A stretch of 64,000 nt of DNA, taken from the NCBI GenBank assembly GCA_049840875.1, contig JASGJE010000019.1, forward strand, positions 186,001-250,000. Direction: 5' to 3'. The notes under the pieces are model-generated. The model saw nothing but the letters and a program-made list of their open reading frames with translations. It had not been told where the DNA came from and did no database searches. A program made the position numbers and the translations under genes. Positions 1 to 8,634 of the stretch are shown here, piece by piece; the stretch's first letter is position 1, and the number at the start of each line of letters is the position of its first letter. The DNA comes from JAFDYH01 sp049840875 (GTDB lineage Bacteria; Bacteroidota; Bacteroidia; Chitinophagales; Chitinophagaceae).

Positions 1-4
1 TTTT

Positions 5-20
5 AACTATTAGACCTTTG
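5..20 (+). promoter_or_regulatory. AACTATTARACC leader motif, copy 1
   Basis: The sequence AACTATTAGACCTTTG ends 3 bases before the ATG at 24. Near-identical motifs stand just before the ATGs at 23649 and 25777. What is seen is the repetition and the position; a role in transcription or translation initiation is inference. Confidence 0.4.
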
Positions 21-23
21 ATT

Positions 24-612
24 ATGAAAATCAGAATGCTGTTGATAGCGGCAACGATTGTTGTCGCTTCATGCGAAAGAGAAAAACCTTTACATCAGAA
101 TCCGCAACCAGGATTCGACATGAGCTACATTGATTTAGGCGGTAAAGAAATTCCTTTTAATCGTTCCATAACGCTGGAACCTGAATAATGATAACAGGAA
201 AGACATTGGCTTTTCCACTGTATTAGTCGGAGACCCGATTGGCAAACAAGACAAGATGCAATTCCTGGTTACTTCTGACCTGTATAGTTCATTGCCGGTA
301 AATGAATCTGAAACGACGCCGGTAAAAAATAAAAATGAAGTCATTCCGGTAGAAGACTTTGATTCCTATAATTGGTATAACGCGTCAGCAATTATTCTGG
401 CACAGAAAATTATTCCACTGACAGGTGAAGAATACTGGGAAGGAAACTGGAAAGATGTATCACATCGCTATTTGTCAGTACAGGTAAAAGTAAATAATAA
501 GCGATATAATGGATGGATTGAATTGAGCTTTGACAAAATTGCTCAGAAAACGATACTTCATCGGGCGGCGATCAGTAGAAAGGCGGAGTGTGATGTGAGT
601 GCTGGTGTGTAG
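24..612 (+). pseudogene. Frameshifted small lipoprotein gene
   Basis: The first part starts at ATG 24 with a lipoprotein signal (MKIRMLLIAATIVVASC, lipobox VASC) and stops at 188 after 54 residues. The reading frame then resumes in frame +1 and runs to the TAG at 610-612. Removing one A from the GAAC at 177-180 joins the parts: ...SITLDLNNDNRKDIGF..., a good continuous protein of about 195 residues. The lesion is therefore a single-base insertion in a short A run, either a real mutation or a sequencing error. I do not recognise the family. The downstream half is polar and seems to be a soluble domain, predicted to sit on the periplasmic side of a membrane. A bidirectional terminator follows. 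The joined reading is an inference from coding character on both sides. Confidence 0.6.
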
Positions 613-630
613 GAGTGCAGGACAAAAAGA

Positions 631-664
631 AGGCCGGGTATTATAAGGGCCCGGCCTTTGTGTT
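631..664. terminator. Bidirectional rho-independent terminator
   Basis: The arms AGGCCGGG (631-638) and CCCGGCCT (650-657) form a perfect 8-bp stem with an 11-nt loop. A T-rich run follows on the plus side and an A-rich stretch precedes it. It lies between convergent genes ending at 612 and 666 and can serve both. Confidence 0.8.
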
Positions 665-665
665 T

Positions 666-1328
666 TTATTTTACAATCGCTATTGCCATTCCATCATGTT
701 CTTTCGATCCGATGGTTTGAAAAATAGTTGCGGTTACTGCATCATTTGAGGCCAACGCTTCATTAAACCGTTTAGCGCCGGCTACCATTTCATCAGGGCT
801 TTCTTTCAATAATACTTTCCCATCGCGTATTACATTATCAGCGATAATCAATGTTCCTGGCCTTGATAGTTTTAGCGACCAATCAAAATATTCTTTGTAT
901 GGAGGTTTATCTGCATCGATAAAGATCATATCAAAAGGCCCGGCGTTTTCTTTTACCAATTGTGGCAGACTATCAATCGCTTTACCAACACGGATTTCAA
1001 CTAACTCACTCAAACCTGCAACCGAAATGTTTTTTCGTGCAACGTCAGCATGATGTTGGCTTAATTCCAGTGAGATCAATTTTCCGTCTTTGGGCAATGC
1101 TCTCGCCATCCAGATGGTGCTATAACCACCAAGCGTACCAATCTCCAGTATCTTTTTAGCATTGCAGAGTTTCGCAAGCAATTGCAATAACTTTCCTTGA
1201 TTTGCGGATACACTGATCTGGGGAATCTTTTCATCTTTTATAGCCTGCATTGTTTTTCGTAATGCTTCATCTTCATCGCCGAATAAGTTGCTGATGTAGC
1301 CATCTACTTCTTCAAATATGTTACTCAT
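666..1328 (-). CDS. Class I SAM-dependent O-methyltransferase (caffeoyl-CoA OMT type)
   Basis: Predicted to transfer a methyl group from S-adenosylmethionine to a hydroxyl of a small, probably catechol-like, substrate in the cytosol. The SAM motif LEIGTLGG is at residues 61-68. Acidic metal-binding positions of the cation-dependent OMT family appear as FIDAD (D138, D140) and ADN (D164, N165). The length of 220 residues is normal. I chose the ATG at 1328 (MSNIFEEV); a longer version from 1382 would overlap the preceding gene. It is last in a minus-strand set AraC - monooxygenase - Dabb - OMT with gaps of about 30-50 bp, which suggests joint transcription. The substrate is unknown; a tailoring or detoxifying role beside the monooxygenase is inference. 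Confidence 0.85.
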   Translation of the reverse strand: MSNIFEEVDGYISNLFGDEDEALRKTMQAIKDEKIPQISVSANQGKLLQLLAKLCNAKKILEIGTLGGYSTIWMARALPKDGKLISLELSQHHADVARKNISVAGLSELVEIRVGKAIDSLPQLVKENAGPFDMIFIDADKPPYKEYFDWSLKLSRPGTLIIADNVIRDGKVLLKESPDEMVAGAKRFNEALASNDAVTATIFQTIGSKEHDGMAIAIVK

Positions 1329-1359
1329 TTTTTTCTTATTTATCGTGTAAGAATCAATT

Positions 1360-1734
1360 TTATTGCTGCGCCCAGTAATCAAATACTGTCACTTTATCCA
1401 TTCCCGGTTTCTCCAGCGCAACAAATGCTTTATGGGCCGGATCCACGAGATAGTCATCACGGTCTTTTTCACTTGCAAAGGTCAGGAAAAAGCAGTGCGT
1501 CAATTGCTGATTCAATTTTTCGGGGCTATTGTTGGTGCCCCATTCAAATGATTTAATCAGTTTGATCTGTGAAGGTAGTTTGCGAAAAGCCTCTACAACT
1601 TTTTTTATGTCTGCACTATCAGTGCCATCTTTCCAGCCAAAAAGAACAACGTGTCGAAGCAGTTTATGCGATTGTGCCTGTAGTGTACTCATAGAAACAA
1701 TAATTACAAATAGAACAAAGAAAAGTTTTTTCAT
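1360..1734 (-). CDS. Secreted Dabb-family (stress-responsive A/B barrel) protein
   Basis: A signal peptide (MKKLFFVLFVIIVSMSTLQAQ) is followed by a single dimeric alpha/beta-barrel domain of about 100 residues with the typical opening RHVVLFGWK and late FDYWAQ. The start at 1734 gives a clean signal peptide; the frame is open further upstream but without coding character. Family members are stress proteins of unknown role or small enzymes such as polyketide cyclases and mutarotases. It lies between a flavin monooxygenase and an O-methyltransferase gene, so an accessory role in the same conversion is possible, but export to the periplasm argues against a direct cytosolic complex. A second Dabb gene lies at 9535. 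Confidence 0.8.
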   Translation of the reverse strand: MKKLFFVLFVIIVSMSTLQAQSHKLLRHVVLFGWKDGTDSADIKKVVEAFRKLPSQIKLIKSFEWGTNNSPEKLNQQLTHCFFLTFASEKDRDDYLVDPAHKAFVALEKPGMDKVTVFDYWAQQ

Positions 1735-1786
1735 CGTTTTTAAAAGTAAATATAAAGGTTCAGTGAGAATAAGTGGTTTTGTATTT

Positions 1787-2953
1787 TCAGATATAGTGTT
1801 GGTTAAACATTTCCAGCATTGTTGCCAAAGCATTTTCGCTATGCATCCATTCTGTATTCGCCAGTGAACCTTTTGCGGCTTCTGCTGCTCTTTTACACAT
1901 TTGTATCTCATACGATGAAATTGAATCTTCTATTGTAGTAAACTTCTCCGAGGTCAGACTTTCACTAAGTTCCAATGCATCTAACATGGCCATGTTTACA
2001 CCTTCACCAGCAAACGGTGGCATCAGGTGGGCCGCATCGCCAAGCATTGTCAGGTTGGATTTTGTTTCCCAGCGCTGATCTAAAGGCATACAATAAATAG
2101 GACGGGGAGTGAATGGCACGATTGAATTTTCAAAAAATTCATCCCAGCTATTACTCCATTTCGAAAAATTCTTTTTGAACCACGCAGCCACCTGTGATTT
2201 ATCGGAATAATCTATATGATTGCTGGTTGCCCATTTTTCATCAGCCCTGAAACTTGCATAGAAGGTTAAATCTCCTTCACCTTTTGAACTAACGATAAGC
2301 ACTTGTCCATTACCGTAAGCAAATATTTTTCCGCCTTTCAATAATTGGTGAATAACAGGTGTCACCACTGCCGAATTATGAATATTACCTTCTATTGCTG
2401 TAACGCCAGAATAAAAGGGCTGAATGTCGGTGATATAAGGACGGATTTTGGAATTGGCGCCATCGGCAGCTATAACGATATCTGCATAAAATGATTTTCC
2501 ATTTTTGAAATGTAATAGCCATCCATCGCTTTGTTCTTCCATTGAAACAAAATGACTATCCCAGGTAAGAGTACCCGGTTTTAATGATTGCAATAATAAA
2601 TTTCTCAAGGGCCCGCGATCAATTTCGGGACGAAAATATTTGCCGCCGAAAGTTTCTTCTTTTTTATCGGAATGCTCGTCATAAAAAATTGTCGCTTGAT
2701 TATCTACTACCCGCATCATTTCAGCGCCAGGCCGGTAATTCGCTTTAAATGCATCCATTAAGCCAGCTTTTTCAAGAGCTGCTAATCCGGATTCTTTATG
2801 AAGATCGAGTGTTGCCCCTTGTACCCGTACGTGTTTGTTTATATCACGTTCATACACGTGGACTATTGCACCTTTATTTTGTAAAAGCCGTGCAAGGGTT
2901 AAACCACCGGGACCACCACCAACAATGACGATCGTTTTATTTTCTATCAGCAT
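1787..2953 (-). CDS. TetX-like FAD-dependent monooxygenase
   Basis: A class A flavoprotein monooxygenase of 388 residues, the length of Tet(X). The FAD Rossmann motif GGGPGG is at residues 12-17, followed by YERD, the Tet(X)-like TLDLHK segment, and GDAAHLMPPFAGEG with G305/D306 binding the FAD ribityl/phosphate part. A C-terminal helix contains SYEIQM, comparable to NYEQQM in Tet(X). Members hydroxylate aromatic substrates using NAD(P)H and O2; Tet(X) inactivates tetracyclines. Many chromosomal relatives have other substrates, so resistance cannot be concluded. It sits directly downstream of a divergent-type AraC regulator on the same strand and upstream of Dabb and O-methyltransferase genes. 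The family call is firm, the substrate unknown. Confidence 0.87.
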   Translation of the reverse strand: MLIENKTIVIVGGGPGGLTLARLLQNKGAIVHVYERDINKHVRVQGATLDLHKESGLAALEKAGLMDAFKANYRPGAEMMRVVDNQATIFYDEHSDKKEETFGGKYFRPEIDRGPLRNLLLQSLKPGTLTWDSHFVSMEEQSDGWLLHFKNGKSFYADIVIAADGANSKIRPYITDIQPFYSGVTAIEGNIHNSAVVTPVIHQLLKGGKIFAYGNGQVLIVSSKGEGDLTFYASFRADEKWATSNHIDYSDKSQVAAWFKKNFSKWSNSWDEFFENSIVPFTPRPIYCMPLDQRWETKSNLTMLGDAAHLMPPFAGEGVNMAMLDALELSESLTSEKFTTIEDSISSYEIQMCKRAAEAAKGSLANTEWMHSENALATMLEMFNQHYI

Positions 2954-2983
2954 TTTGAAAATTTTTGTTTTGCTAAAACAAAA

Positions 2984-3739
2984 CTATTTCTTCTGTAAGG
3001 CTGATAATAGTATAAATCGGTCGTTTTTGTTTTTTGATAATTCCTTTGGTATTACACCGGAGAATTTTTTTACTTCTTTGATGAAATGAGCCTGGTCTGT
3101 AAAATTCTGTTCAGGGAAAAGTTTCCCTTCGGCAATATGATCGAGTGAAGCCCTGAAGCGAAGAATGCTGCAATAGGTTTTTAAAGAGATACCATATTGC
3201 TGATTGAAATAGCGGTTGATCTGGCGGCTACTCCAGAATACTTTTTCTGACAACTCTTTTACTGTTAATGCGCCTTTTGAAGAATAAATAAGATTGAATA
3301 ATTCCTGTTTTCTGGTGTCAACTTGCTTTGGTAATAGTTCCCGTAGTTTTTCAGCTATTTTTTTGCAGAAAGAATCAAAGTCATTCATATGTTCTTTATC
3401 AACATTCCAGAAACCCGGTGACAAATAGCTTGCCTTATTTAACAAATGTGATAACGATGCATGAAAAATATATTCAGTAGCCAGTAATTTGAAGCTCACG
3501 GAAAACATTAAGGTATTCGCAGGTATTGTTGCAACGTCTGATTTAGTTTCAAGTCCGAGGAGAACAACTTGAATGGGTTCTGTTGCTGAGGATGAAAATA
3601 TCAAATCGATTCTTCCGTCTGGTAAAACGATGACGTCTTTATCGTTTTCAGACTGATTTTGCAGCATCCAGAAACTTTCTACAAAGTCTGAAAAAGACTT
3701 TTCCGACTGAATGACTTTGTATTTTAATTCACTGTTCAT
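2984..3739 (-). CDS. AraC-family transcriptional regulator
   Basis: 251 residues. The N-terminal half resembles the sensory domain common in Bacteroidota AraC proteins (SFWMLQN, VLPDGRIDLIF). The C-terminal two-helix-turn-helix DNA-binding part covers about residues 155-240, with KELSEKVFWSSRQINRYF as the first HTH and FTDQAHFIKEVKKFSGVIP as the usual second HTH and end. It is the first gene of the minus-strand set and precedes the TetX-like monooxygenase by 30 bp, so it is the likely local regulator of that operon. The inducer is unknown. Confidence 0.88.
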   Translation of the reverse strand: MNSELKYKVIQSEKSFSDFVESFWMLQNQSENDKDVIVLPDGRIDLIFSSSATEPIQVVLLGLETKSDVATIPANTLMFSVSFKLLATEYIFHASLSHLLNKASYLSPGFWNVDKEHMNDFDSFCKKIAEKLRELLPKQVDTRKQELFNLIYSSKGALTVKELSEKVFWSSRQINRYFNQQYGISLKTYCSILRFRASLDHIAEGKLFPEQNFTDQAHFIKEVKKFSGVIPKELSKNKNDRFILLSALQKK

Positions 3740-3778
3740 TTATAAGTTTCTTACAACCTTGTATAACAAACCTATCGG

Positions 3779-4402
3779 TCAAAATTGTTTTGATATTTTT
3801 TCTAAAAATTTTACAAAGCCCAAAGCATCGCTGTGTTGAAGAACCTTTCTGTTTCCCACTATTAGCTTATTGTCTTTTATTTCAATTAGAAATTCAGGGA
3901 CATCCAGACTTTGTACGCAATCTCTGAATGCCTGATTCATTCTTGCTTCTGCTATTCCTTTATTATTCGTAATAACATAGAATTTGTTACTAAAGATTTT
4001 ATCTTCTTTGAAATCAAGTTCTATCGGATTTATCAAATCATGGATTTTGTCTAATATCGATTCTGGTTTGATAACAATATGACCATAATTTTCTTTTAAA
4101 TAAATCATTCCCCAGGTTTGCAAGTCGATACATGTTTTGCTGGTATGTATGTTACCAGAATTTTTGCTATAAGCTACTTCAACAAAATTTAAATAAAATG
4201 AGACTGCCGTCTCGTTTATAATAAAAACTGGTCCGAGATGATTTATTTCATAATAGTTAAACAATTCAAATTCTTTAAAATTTACAGGAGCGCTTTTTTT
4301 GTGACTTACTGGCAATATTTTTTCAATATCCTCATATATTTCAGCAATAAGTTGGATGCTAGGACTGGCAATATCATATTCATCAAATAGTGATTTGCTC
4401 AT
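3779..4402 (-). CDS. Hypothetical protein, 207 aa
   Basis: I do not recognise this family. It is a soluble protein with no signal peptide and no membrane segment, rich in I, E, N and K. It reads as a coherent globular protein with alternating strands (FYLNFVEVAY, KFYVITNNKG) and helices. It stands alone between the AraC gene and the SRPBCC/ArsR operon. Composition is AT-rich like its neighbours. No function is proposed. Confidence 0.7.
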   Translation of the reverse strand: MSKSLFDEYDIASPSIQLIAEIYEDIEKILPVSHKKSAPVNFKEFELFNYYEINHLGPVFIINETAVSFYLNFVEVAYSKNSGNIHTSKTCIDLQTWGMIYLKENYGHIVIKPESILDKIHDLINPIELDFKEDKIFSNKFYVITNNKGIAEARMNQAFRDCVQSLDVPEFLIEIKDNKLIVGNRKVLQHSDALGFVKFLEKISKQF

Positions 4403-4431
4403 AAATTAAAGACGTTTTTTGAATGGACTGT

Positions 4432-4875
4432 CTATATACTTTTGTTGAATTCTATAAAGTTGAACAATCGCTCTTTGATAACCATTGTCCAACCCCCCTG
4501 GCATCTTTCATAGCATTCCTTTTCAGGCACAAGCCCTTCATGCGTGAAATTAAGAATCGTCTTATCCCCGTTCGGTATTATTTCAAAAATCATTCTTGTA
4601 TCCTTCCATTCCTACTGGTCTTTTTTCAACCAATCCAGTTTACTTTCGGTTACAAGCCAAACAACCTTTTTACCGGGAATCGATTCAACCAGTCTCTGCC
4701 TTGTAAAATGAGCGCCGGGATGATGGATCACAAATTCATCATTGATAAATGAACTGTTACCTATAAAATCTTTGCTCCACCATTTTGAAACTTCATTGAT
4801 ACAACTGAATACTCTTTGGGGAGATTCGGTTAATTCAATACTTACAGAATAACTTTTGTTTTGATTGGGCGTCAT
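4432..4875 (-). pseudogene. SRPBCC (AHSA1-like) protein interrupted by an in-frame TAG
   Basis: The first 87 residues (from TPNQNKSYSVSIEL to KLDWLKKDQ) form the first half of an SRPBCC/AHSA1-type ligand-binding fold. A TAG at 4612-4614 ends it, but the same frame continues without a shift to 4432 and reads EWKDTRMIFEI..., then NFTHEGLVPEKECYERC and GWTMV, which are the conserved second half and C-terminal helix of the family. The total of about 147 codons matches a full-length member. So this is one gene with a single nonsense codon, or a base error. It overlaps the ArsR gene by 4 bp and is the last gene of a three-gene operon. Readthrough is not excluded. Confidence 0.7.
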
Positions 4876-5204
4876 TTTTTATTTTCAGTTGTCTTGTTAT
4901 TTAAAATGGTTTCCAGTTTTTTGAGTTTGCTTGTCCAGAATTTATCGAAATAATCGATGAAGCCCTGCAACTCATTAAAGCCGTCTTGCTTTAAAACACA
5001 ATGGCGTTCCCTGCCGATATCGGTAATAGAAATAAATCCGGCGTTGAAGAGAATCTTTACGTGCTTTGAAACAGCTGGCCGGCTCATGTCAAAATTTTCA
5101 GCAAGCGAATTTATCGTCATGCTGTCTTTTGAGAGCATCATAAGCATTTGCCTGCGGCTTGGGTCTGCGATCACCTGGAATGCGTCAAATGTTTGTGTCG
5201 TCAT
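4872..5204 (-). CDS. ArsR-family transcriptional regulator (SRPBCC-linked)
   Basis: 110 residues with one winged helix. The opening FQVIADPSRRQMLMML and recognition helix MSRPAVSKHVKIL are typical of the ArsR subgroup that sits next to AHSA1/SRPBCC genes. No metal-binding cysteine pair (ELCVCDL type) is seen, so it is probably not a metal sensor. It overlaps the upstream SRPBCC gene by 4 bp (ATGA) and the downstream one by 4 bp, giving a tightly coupled operon. The perfect inverted repeat at 5617-5658 before the first gene is the likely binding site, giving autoregulation. Confidence 0.88.
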   Translation of the reverse strand: MTTQTFDAFQVIADPSRRQMLMMLSKDSMTINSLAENFDMSRPAVSKHVKILFNAGFISITDIGRERHCVLKQDGFNELQGFIDYFDKFWTSKLKKLETILNNKTTENKK

Positions 5205-5611
5205 TGTTTAAAATCGATTAATAATTTTTCAAGTTGTTTGTTACAATAGTTCCAACCATTTTCATGCGGAGCAATATCTTTCTCCTCCCTGAAGCCGGTA
5301 TGCAGCAAGTGCAACTCTGTTCCTTCTTTTGTCGGAATAAGCGTCCATTCGATTACTGAATCGAATGGCAGACCATCTTTGGCAGAATTTTTTTGCCAGG
5401 AATAAGAAAGTTTTGAAAAAGGCTTTACTTCCAGCACTTCGCAAATAGAATCATTCCCGTAAGGACTGATGAACCTGAATTTCTTCCTGGGAATTGGTTC
5501 AAAATTGGTCTCACCCAACCATTGTTTTATGAGCGTAGGGTTTGTCAGGTATTCCCAAACAACCCGCGGTGATTGATTAAAATGCCATACCTGGCGAATT
5601 TCTTTATGCAT
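5201..5611 (-). CDS. SRPBCC-domain protein (AHSA1-like)
   Basis: 136 residues from the ATG at 5611. The N-terminus (IRQVWHFNQSPRVVWEYLT) and late motif HTGFREE...HENGWNYCNKQLEKL are typical of activator-of-Hsp90-homologue-type START/Bet v1 proteins, which form a hydrophobic ligand pocket. The ligand is unknown. The start at 5611 was preferred because the upstream extension would read through the inverted-repeat operator. It is first in the operon with ArsR and a second, interrupted SRPBCC gene. Such pairs are common in bacteria, often in stress or small-molecule responses. Confidence 0.85.
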   Translation of the reverse strand: MHKEIRQVWHFNQSPRVVWEYLTNPTLIKQWLGETNFEPIPRKKFRFISPYGNDSICEVLEVKPFSKLSYSWQKNSAKDGLPFDSVIEWTLIPTKEGTELHLLHTGFREEKDIAPHENGWNYCNKQLEKLLIDFKQ

Positions 5612-5616
5612 AATGA

Positions 5617-5658
5617 GTAACTTAAAAGTTACCCAAATATAGGTAACTTTTAAGTTAC
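5617..5658. promoter_or_regulatory. 17-bp perfect inverted repeat, likely ArsR operator
   Basis: The arms GTAACTTAAAAGTTACC (5617-5633) and its exact reverse complement (5642-5658) are separated by 8 bases. Each arm is itself nearly palindromic (GTAACT...AGTTAC), so the site could hold two dimers. It begins 6 bases upstream of the first start codon of the ArsR/SRPBCC operon, the position expected for a repressor site. Binding by this ArsR is inference. Confidence 0.75.
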
Positions 5659-5813
5659 CATACAAAATTATCATCGATAAAAACATCGTTGCATTTATAA
5701 TATACCTCTCCTCATTCTTAATCGCACAGTTTTCCCCAACACAACAGTACAGTTACGGAAATCGCTATATTTAGTTTAGAACCGATAACCACACTCTTTT
5801 AATTCTTGTCATA

Positions 5814-8501
5814 ATGAAGAAAATATTTGTTGCAGCTATTATTTTGTTGAATAGTATCGCTTTCGGACAGGTTAAAGTTGAATCATTACTTACAGAAAAT
5901 CTTAGCAATCCTATAGGAATAGATGTAAAGCAACCACGTTTCAGCTGGCAGTTGTCAAGCGCTAAACGCAACATTACACAGACTGCTTATGAAATAAAAC
6001 TAAATGACGGGAAAACTCCATTCTGGAATAGCGGGCGCATTAATACCGATCAGTCAGTGCATGTGAAATATAATGGGCCGGCGCTTCAAAGTGGTAAGAA
6101 ATACAACTGGTCGGTACGTGTTTGGGACAATATGGGTAAGGCATCAGCATGGAGCCTGCCTGGATTTTTTCAAACTGCCTTTTTCTCTGCTGCTGAATGG
6201 AAAGCAAAATGGATCGAAGCTGGGTTTACGGAAGATGCTACAAGACCGAGTCCTTACTTCAGAAAAAAATTCACGGCCGGGAAGAAGATAGCTTCCGCAA
6301 CTGCTTATATTACTTCGCATGGATTGTACGAAGCGCAGATCAACGGAAAAAAAGTAGGTGATGCATTTCTTACACCTGGTTGGACAAGCTACAATAAACG
6401 ATTGCAATACCAGGTGTATGATGTAACAACTCTATTGCAGCAGGGAAACAATGCCGTTGGCGTTGTATTGGGCAGCGGGTGGTATCGCGGCCATCTTGCG
6501 TGGGAAAACAATAAGGATCTTTATGGTAAAAAGCTCGGCTTATTATTTCAGTTAGATATTGCTTATACAGATGGTTCAACCGAATCAGTTATTTCAGATA
6601 ATTCCTGGAAGTCATCCGAAGGAAGTATTACCTATGCTGAAATTTATGACGGAGAAACAATCGATGCAAGAAAAGAAAAGACGGGATGGTCAACTGCTTC
6701 GTTTGACGATAAAGACTGGAGTGCTGTAACGACCGTAGATTTCAAGAATGATAATTTGCTTGCTGAATACAACCAGCCTGTAAAAAAGCATGAAGTATTT
6801 AAAGCTCTTCGCGTATTGACAACACCAAAAGGCGAGAAAGTAATCGATTTTGGACAGAACCTCGTTGGCTGGGTGATTGTAAAGGTAAACGGCAATGCTG
6901 GTGATAAAATTACTATCAAGCATGCAGAGGTATTGGATAAAGCTGGAAATTTTTACATAGAAAATCTTCGCGCCGCAAAAGCAACCGGCACATATATTCT
7001 GAAAGGTGGCGCTGAGGAAACATTCGAACCGCATTTTACGTTTTATGGTTTCCGTTATATCAAGATTGAAGGCTATCCCGGCGAAATAAAACCGGAAAAT
7101 TTTACTGCAGTCGCTTTGTATTCGGATATGCCTGCTACCGGTACATTCAGTTGTTCAAATCCGTTGATCAATCAACTGCAGCATAATATTCAATGGGGCC
7201 AGAATGGAAACTTCCTCGACGTGCCTACCGATTGTCCGCAGCGCGATGAACGATTGGGTTGGACAGGGGATGCACAAGTATTCTCTCGTACGGCAACCTA
7301 TAACCGAAATGTCGATAACTTTTTTGTAAAATGGATGAGAGATGTGGCAGCCGACCAGCAACCAAGCGGAAGTGTGCCATTCGTTGTTCCCAATGTATTG
7401 GGTGATGGGGCCGGAGCTTCAACCGGTTGGGCCGATGTTGCAACAATTGTTCCCTGGAATATTTATATGGCGTATGCTGATACGCAGATTTTAGCAAATC
7501 AGTACGAGAGTATGAAAGCGTGGGTCAGATATATGCAGGAACATAGCAAGAATGATTTATGGAATACAGGATTTCATTTTGGCGACTGGTTATTTTATCG
7601 ACCGGATGATGATAATGATGGTCGTGCTGCTGTTACTGATAAATACCTGATCGCTCAATGCTTTTATGCGAATTCGGTTCAGTTGCTGATTAAGGCAGCG
7701 AAAGTATTAGGAAAAGAAGAAGATGTGATTTCTTATACATCATTAATACAAAAGATAAAAGATGCCTTTGTAAAAGAATACATGACGCCTAATGGGAGAT
7801 TGGTTTCCGGTACGCAAACCGCTTATGTACTAGCATTGAATTTTGATATGCTGCCGGAATCGTTGCGCAGCCAGGCCGCTGAACGGCTGGCGAAAAATGT
7901 TGAATCATACGATAATCATTTGACGACAGGATTTCTTGGTACATCATATTTACCACATGTATTAACTCGCTTTGGTTATGATAGTGTGGCGTATAAATTA
8001 TTGCTACAGGATTCATATCCTTCTTGGTTGTATCCTGTAAAAATGGGTGCTACTACGATTTGGGAACGCTGGGATGGACAAAAAACGGATAGCAGTTTTC
8101 AAACGCCGGGAATGAATTCATTCAACCATTATTCCTACGGAGCAATCGGTGATTGGATGTACAGAACAGTTGCGGGACTTCGAGAAGGCGCTCCGGGCTA
8201 TAAGCAAATCATCGTTCAGCCACATATTGGTGGCAACCTGACCGAAGCGAATGCCGATCTTAAAACGTATTATGGAAACGCATCTTCGCACTGGAAAATA
8301 GCGAATGGAAAATTGCAAATGGACGTAGAAGTGCCGGTAAATACAACAGCTGTTGTTTACATTCCCGTAAAGTCAGCCGATGAAGTATTGGAAGGTAACA
8401 AAGCTATCACTTCAGTTGCCGATATTAAAGTGCAGGGAAGCGAAAATGGCTGGGTGATTGTAAACATCGGATCGGGTGTTTATCATTTTAGTGAGAAATA
8501 A
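5814..8501 (+). CDS. Secreted alpha-L-rhamnosidase, glycoside hydrolase family 78
   Basis: 895 residues with a signal peptide (MKKIFVAAIILLNSIAFGQ). It releases terminal alpha-L-rhamnose from glycosides or polysaccharides in the periplasm or at the cell surface. The order is beta-sandwich domains to about residue 440, an (alpha/alpha)6 catalytic barrel from about 450 to 790, and a C-terminal beta domain. The GH78 catalytic signature DVPTDCPQRDERLGWTGDAQ is present, with D478 and the general acid E479; the general base is E751 in TIWERWDG. Length and domains are normal. It opens the plus-strand rhamnose block and supplies the sugar that RhaT and the catabolic genes downstream would use. Confidence 0.93.
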   Translation: MKKIFVAAIILLNSIAFGQVKVESLLTENLSNPIGIDVKQPRFSWQLSSAKRNITQTAYEIKLNDGKTPFWNSGRINTDQSVHVKYNGPALQSGKKYNWSVRVWDNMGKASAWSLPGFFQTAFFSAAEWKAKWIEAGFTEDATRPSPYFRKKFTAGKKIASATAYITSHGLYEAQINGKKVGDAFLTPGWTSYNKRLQYQVYDVTTLLQQGNNAVGVVLGSGWYRGHLAWENNKDLYGKKLGLLFQLDIAYTDGSTESVISDNSWKSSEGSITYAEIYDGETIDARKEKTGWSTASFDDKDWSAVTTVDFKNDNLLAEYNQPVKKHEVFKALRVLTTPKGEKVIDFGQNLVGWVIVKVNGNAGDKITIKHAEVLDKAGNFYIENLRAAKATGTYILKGGAEETFEPHFTFYGFRYIKIEGYPGEIKPENFTAVALYSDMPATGTFSCSNPLINQLQHNIQWGQNGNFLDVPTDCPQRDERLGWTGDAQVFSRTATYNRNVDNFFVKWMRDVAADQQPSGSVPFVVPNVLGDGAGASTGWADVATIVPWNIYMAYADTQILANQYESMKAWVRYMQEHSKNDLWNTGFHFGDWLFYRPDDDNDGRAAVTDKYLIAQCFYANSVQLLIKAAKVLGKEEDVISYTSLIQKIKDAFVKEYMTPNGRLVSGTQTAYVLALNFDMLPESLRSQAAERLAKNVESYDNHLTTGFLGTSYLPHVLTRFGYDSVAYKLLLQDSYPSWLYPVKMGATTIWERWDGQKTDSSFQTPGMNSFNHYSYGAIGDWMYRTVAGLREGAPGYKQIIVQPHIGGNLTEANADLKTYYGNASSHWKIANGKLQMDVEVPVNTTAVVYIPVKSADEVLEGNKAITSVADIKVQGSENGWVIVNIGSGVYHFSEK

Positions 8502-8634
8502 AATGATATACTAAGCTGAGTTACTACTATTAAACTTTTCTTGCGTCGCACTCTTGTACGTCTGGTAACAATATTCAGCATTGATTCATCACTCCGCAAG
8601 ACTTACGACAAGTACTTAAAATCGAAAAGCTAAA

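Noticed and set aside
4423..4752. Plus-strand open frame of 109 codons
   Set aside because: It is antisense to the SRPBCC gene, whose minus-strand reading shows clear family sequence on both sides of the TAG.
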